8,430 nucleotides of DNA, from the NCBI GenBank assembly GCA_023426505.1, contig JAFAAP010000164.1, forward strand, positions 1 to 8,430. The letters run 5' to 3'. The notes below the pieces were generated by a model. It was not told the DNA's origin. It did not search any database and was given only the letters and a program-made list of their open reading frames with translations. Position 1 is the stretch's first letter. The number at the start of each line of letters is the position of its first letter. Below are positions 6,094 to 8,430 of this stretch, piece by piece. The DNA is from Pseudomonadota bacterium. GTDB taxonomy: Bacteria > Pseudomonadota > Alphaproteobacteria > Rhizobiales > Beijerinckiaceae. A program made the position numbers and the translations under genes.

Positions 6094-7308
6094 GTGACGG
6101 ACACATTGAGCGACACCACCATTCATCTCGTGAAGGCGACGGTTCCCGCGCTTCAGGAGCACGGGCTCGCGGTCACTAGGCGCATGTACGAGCGCATGTT
6201 CAGGAACGAGGAGATCCGCGACCTCTTCAACCAGTCGCATCACGGCGAGACCGGCTCCCAGCCCAAGGCACTGGCCTCCGCCATCCTCGCCTACGCGCAG
6301 AATATCGACAACCTCGGCGCTCTCGCGCCCGCGGTCGAGCGCATCGCCCAGAAGCACGTGGGCTTGAACATCCTAGCCGAGCACTACCCGCACGTGGCCG
6401 AGGCGCTGCTCGGGGCGATCAAGGACGTTCTTGGGGACGCCGCCACGGACGAGATCCTGGCCGCCTGGGGCGAGGCCTACTGGTTCCTGGCCCATGTGCT
6501 GATCGGGCGTGAGAAGGCCATCTACACCAGTCTGGCGTCCGCGCCCGGAGGCTGGAACGGCTGGCGCAATTTCCGCATCGAGGCCAAGCAGCGCGAGAGC
6601 GAGGTCATCACCTCCTTCGTGCTGCGGCCCGAGGACGCCGGACCGGTCCTGCTCCACCGGCCCGGCCAGTACCTGACCTTCTGGATCGAGGTGCCCGGCC
6701 AACATCCGCTCAAGCGCAACTACAGCATCTCCAGCGCGCCGAACGGCGAGACCTACCGCATCTCAGTCAAGCGGGAGCCGCAGGGCATCGCCTCCACCTG
6801 GCTGCACGACAAGACGGACGTCGGAACCGTTCTCAAGGTCGCGGCGCCGGCGGGTGAGTTCTTCCTCAACGAGGAGTCGCCACGGCCGGTCGTGCTGCTG
6901 AGCGGCGGCGTCGGGCTAACCCCAATGATGAGCATGCTGGAGACAGTTGCCGCCCGCTACCCCCACAAGGCCGTCCATTACGTGCATGGCACGCTGAACG
7001 GCTCGACGCATGCGATGAAGGACCGCGTCCGGTCCCTGGCTCAAGACTTTTCAAACATCAAGGCCACCACCTTCTATGTCGAGCCGCGGCCCGAGGACCG
7101 CCAAGGCGAGGACTTCGACCACGTTGGGCTGATCACCATCGACTGGCTGCGCGCCAATACGCCGCTGGACGAGGCGGGCTACTATCTCTGCGGGCCGCGG
7201 CCGTTCCTGAAGGCGTTCGTGGGCGGGCTGGCCTTGGCTGGCGTGCGGTCAAACCGCATCCACTACGAGTTCTTCGGGCCCGCCGACGAGATCCTCGCGG
7301 CGGCCTGA
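6094..7308 (+). CDS. hmp: Flavohemoglobin, nitric oxide dioxygenase
   Basis: Cytosolic enzyme (404 aa, usual family length) converting NO, O2 and NAD(P)H to nitrate; the main aerobic NO defence. The globin domain (1 to about 146) has distal Tyr32 (B10, RRMYERMF), Gln56 (E7), proximal heme ligand His88 (IAQKHVGL), and the charge-relay Tyr98 and Glu140 (IGREKAIY) that match E. coli Tyr95/Glu135. The linker GGWNGWRNFRI leads into the ferredoxin-reductase domain. There the FAD motif RNYSISSAP is at 208-216, nucleotide-binding SGGVGLTP at 270-277, YLCGPRPF at 364-371, and the end HYEFFGP at 390-396. Nothing is missing. Translation starts at GTG 6094, with AGGAG eight bases upstream; MTDTLSDTTIHLVKAT aligns with the usual N-terminus. 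It follows an orphan receiver gene with a 159-bp gap containing two palindromes, so it probably has its own promoter. It is convergent with the DUF6894 gene, 28 bp away. Confidence 0.97.
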   Translation: MTDTLSDTTIHLVKATVPALQEHGLAVTRRMYERMFRNEEIRDLFNQSHHGETGSQPKALASAILAYAQNIDNLGALAPAVERIAQKHVGLNILAEHYPHVAEALLGAIKDVLGDAATDEILAAWGEAYWFLAHVLIGREKAIYTSLASAPGGWNGWRNFRIEAKQRESEVITSFVLRPEDAGPVLLHRPGQYLTFWIEVPGQHPLKRNYSISSAPNGETYRISVKREPQGIASTWLHDKTDVGTVLKVAAPAGEFFLNEESPRPVVLLSGGVGLTPMMSMLETVAARYPHKAVHYVHGTLNGSTHAMKDRVRSLAQDFSNIKATTFYVEPRPEDRQGEDFDHVGLITIDWLRANTPLDEAGYYLCGPRPFLKAFVGGLALAGVRSNRIHYEFFGPADEILAAA

Positions 7309-7327
7309 CGCCAGGTCTGGTGGGCGT
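7308..7327. terminator. Weak hairpin between convergent genes
   Basis: In the 28-bp gap between the flavohemoglobin stop and the DUF6894 stop, ACGCC and GGCGT can pair around a 10-base loop. It may act as a modest bidirectional terminator. A 13-bp perfect palindrome, CACTCC-A-GGAGTG (7342-7354), lies inside the 3' end of the DUF6894 frame and could contribute. No T-run is present, so confidence is low. Confidence 0.25.
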
Positions 7328-7336
7328 GTTCCGCGC

Positions 7337-7603
7337 TTACGCACTCCAGGAGTGATGCTGAAGCTGTGGGGCATGCCAATCAACCGTCATCGACGCCGTC
7401 ACGGTGCAGAGGCGCTGGTTCCGCCCGTCCCTGACCTCAATGACAACGTCACTGAAATCGCTCTTCGCCAGTCGGCCGGTTCCAATCTCGGCCGCCGAGC
7501 GGGCTGCTCCCTGCGCCGCGGCTTCCGGGCTGGCGAACTCCGAGCCCTCGTCATCCCGCATGAGGTCGGGCCCCTTGCTGATGTCGAAATAGTAGAGGGC
7601 CGT
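7337..7603 (-). CDS. DUF6894-type small protein with ACG in the start position
   Basis: Encodes about 88 aa matching the DUF6894-like small-protein pattern common in Methylobacterium and Bradyrhizobium relatives: ALYYFDISKGPDLMRDDEGSE, then EAAAQGAARSAAEI, then VVIEVRDGRNQRLCTVTASM. The function of the family is unknown. Oddity: where the family has Met before the YYFDI strand, the codon here is ACG (7601-7603), one base from ATG, and no ATG, GTG or TTG lies nearby in frame. A GAGAGGGG stretch (7610-7617) sits six bases upstream of the ACG, where a ribosome-binding site should be. An ATT two codons earlier is the only other rare-start option. Either the start codon has mutated and the gene is silenced, or a rare non-canonical start is used. 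The frame runs open to 8200, but those residues are low-complexity Arg/Ser/Pro and do not look coding. Family recognition is good; expression is doubtful. Confidence 0.65.
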   Translation of the reverse strand, partial: TALYYFDISKGPDLMRDDEGSEFASPEAAAQGAARSAAEIGTGRLAKSDFSDVVIEVRDGRNQRLCTVTASMTVDWHAPQLQHHSWSA

Positions 7604-7643
7604 GGCAATCCCCTCTCGGCGATGATGCTGTCGAACGGTGGAA

Positions 7644-7682
7644 CGGCCAACCCGGAGCGAATGTTTCGTTCCGGGTTGGCCG
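7644..7682. repeat. Long inverted repeat, 17-bp stem with 5-base loop
   Basis: The left arm 7644-7660 (CGGCCAACCCGGAGCGA) pairs with the right arm 7666-7682 at 16 of 17 positions, with one G-T wobble, around the loop ATGTT. It is by far the strongest hairpin in the window. It lies in the gap between the DUF6894 start and the small membrane protein gene. No T-run is adjacent on either strand. It could be a REP-like palindrome, a structured leader of the minus-strand gene, or a terminator. Confidence 0.75.
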
Positions 7683-7711
7683 GAAGCATCGAACCGCCTG
7701 AGACGGCCGCT

Positions 7712-7737
7712 GGAACGGAGGCGGTTAGAGATTCGTT
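7712..7737 (+). promoter_or_regulatory. EcfG-type general stress response promoter (GGAAC-N17-CGTT)
   Basis: GGAAC at 7712-7716 and CGTT at 7734-7737 are separated by exactly 17 bases. This is a perfect match to the known alphaproteobacterial EcfG (PhyR-NepR-EcfG pathway) consensus GGAAC-N16-17-CGTT. It points at the 43-aa protein gene that starts 29 bases downstream of the -10 element and has a strong ribosome-binding site. Short motifs can occur by chance, but location and strand fit well. Confidence 0.7.
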
Positions 7738-7766
7738 GGATGACATCGGGAAAGGAGGAGCGCGCC

Positions 7767-7898
7767 GTGCCTCGCTTCGTTGACAAGCCGTTCGACTGGG
7801 TGGCGATCCTCGCCTTGGCTTCGGGGGCCGCCGTGCTTGTGCCAAGTCTCGCAGCGCTCGCTATGACGCTGGTGGCTGTGATCCGCGATCTCGTCTGA
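7767..7898 (+). CDS. 43-aa single-helix membrane peptide, likely stress-induced
   Basis: A small protein beginning MPRFVDKPFDWVAILALASG from GTG 7767. It has a short charged/aromatic N-terminus and one hydrophobic segment (about residues 11-38, rich in Ala/Leu/Val), ending AVIRDLV with positive and negative residues. It would sit in the inner membrane as a single-pass peptide. Support is regulatory more than homology-based: a near-ideal Shine-Dalgarno AAAGGAGGAG (7751-7760) stands six bases before the GTG, and an EcfG-type promoter stands just upstream. An in-frame ATG at 7638 would run through the long hairpin and the promoter, giving an Arg-rich stretch, so I reject that longer start. I do not recognise the family. 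It lies antisense to the tail of the cyclase-like remnant. Confidence 0.65.
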   Translation: MPRFVDKPFDWVAILALASGAAVLVPSLAALAMTLVAVIRDLV

Positions 7899-7973
7899 CA
7901 GAGGCCGCGCGCCGCGCCCCGGAGCCGAACCTGCTGCCTCGGGCTCCCGTGCGAGGTCTGATGGGGAGCCTGT

Positions 7974-8123
7974 GGGGATTCGGATGCGGAAGACCTGGAC
8001 CGGCTCGGCGAGGTTCTTGACCTTCCGTGGTCCGAGGTCGTCGAAGCCCAGGGCGAGCGCCCGGCGCACGGAGGCGTTGGCGGCCGCGGAGATGGAGACG
8101 CCGCCCGGTTCCGCCAGGCTGAA
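7974..8123 (-). pseudogene. Remnant of a class III adenylate/guanylate cyclase catalytic domain
   Basis: The minus strand reads FSLAEPGGVSISAAANASV, then continuously RRALALGFDDLGPRKVKN, LAEPVQVFRIRI. This is the last ~50 residues of a class III nucleotide cyclase domain, as in the family pattern LAEPGG-I-IS...FEDLG-VKN-PV-VYRV. Everything that makes such an enzyme work (metal-binding aspartates and the purine-specifying region) is absent. A TGA at 8139-8141 closes the frame just upstream. Downstream, the frame continues to 7725 into sequence with no cyclase-like features. No start codon gives a full domain. Slightly upstream, in another frame, HDDGTLL resembles the early cyclase segment DEEGTL, so the remnant may be the product of an internal deletion; that part is speculative. 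Confidence 0.7.
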
Positions 8124-8141
8124 GAGAGCAGGGTGCCATCA

Positions 8142-8430
8142 TCGTGCCGCCGAAAGCGAGCCAGCCTGAGCGCAAATGATGTGTCCAGACATCCGTTCAT
8201 GAGGACCCGGACTCTAGGGAGCTATGCTAACCTTCGGCAAGCATTCGCGAGTATTCATCTTCCGATCGAGCGCATCCAAGGACCGAGTTAGACTGAACCG
8301 CTGCTCACCTGGAGTCGGAGCCGCTGCGCAAGTCTTCAGAATACGCCCAAGAGACACACTGTCCAGTTCCATAAACGCAGGCGCCGTCCACACATGGGCT
8401 TATCGGAATTACACGTCACCTATGGCGTTA
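8142..8430. other. Low-GC tail without a convincing gene
   Basis: From about 8200 the composition falls to roughly 54% GC (114 G or C in 8221-8430, counted by hand), clearly lower than the genes to the left. The largest frame I find is a 52-aa minus-strand one (8214-8372, starting MELDSVSLGRIL). It has no ribosome-binding site and no recognisable family, so I do not call it a gene. There is a small inverted repeat GATGT-N6-ACATC at 8178-8193. No tRNA, IS end or CRISPR repeat is evident. Confidence 0.5.

Noticed and set aside
7352..7783. A 143-codon plus-strand frame over the DUF6894 gene and the hairpin
   Set aside because: It is antisense to the DUF6894 reading and crosses the palindrome and promoter; no domain is seen.
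8178..8193. Inverted repeat GATGT-N6-ACATC as an insertion-sequence end
   Set aside because: The arms are only five bases; there is no transposase reading frame, no partner end and no target duplication in the window.
8214..8372. A 52-aa minus-strand open frame
   Set aside because: No ribosome-binding site, no family recognised, and it lies in a low-GC stretch with no supporting context.

Overview
The window looks like chromosomal DNA of a high-GC alphaproteobacterium. I infer the Methylobacterium/Methylorubrum group or a close relative. The grounds are the GC-rich codon use, a DUF6894-type small protein, and a textbook alphaproteobacterial EcfG (general stress sigma factor) promoter. This is recognition by eye; no database search was run.

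Layout. (1) 1-558, plus strand: a cytochrome b561-type membrane protein whose 5' end is damaged or cut off. An in-frame TAG lies just before the conserved N-terminus and no usable start codon precedes the first heme helix. (2) 564-2898, minus strand: a tightly overlapping three-gene operon, pepSY protein - OmpR-family response regulator - PhoQ-like histidine kinase. (3) 2899-3028: a divergent control region with a direct repeat (TGTCAG-N5-TGTCAG) shaped like a PhoP-type operator. (4) 3029-5360, plus strand: a second, exported PepSY-like protein, an exported His-rich helical protein I cannot name, and a ferric-reductase-like flavocytochrome with heme, FAD and NAD(P)H motifs. Tandem hairpins follow. 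(5) 5542-5934: a stand-alone CheY-like receiver. (6) 6094-7308: a full-length flavohemoglobin (Hmp) with all catalytic residues, preceded by two 11-bp perfect palindromes. (7) 7309-8430: an accessory, partly decayed tail. It holds a minus-strand DUF6894 protein whose start codon reads ACG, a 17-bp-stem hairpin, an unannotated 43-aa membrane peptide behind a perfect EcfG promoter, a remnant of a class III adenylate cyclase, and a final ~220 bp of clearly lower GC (about 54%) with no convincing gene.

How the genes may work together (inference). The centre reads as an envelope-sensing and redox module. The kinase/regulator pair, with a periplasmic PepSY partner made from the same mRNA, probably controls itself and perhaps the divergent genes through the TGTCAG repeat. 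The outputs would be a second PepSY protein, the His-rich periplasmic protein and the inner-membrane flavocytochrome, which together suggest metal or electron handling at the membrane. The neighbouring flavohemoglobin adds nitric oxide detoxification. The most unusual material is in the divergent region and in the 7.3-8.2 kb tail.
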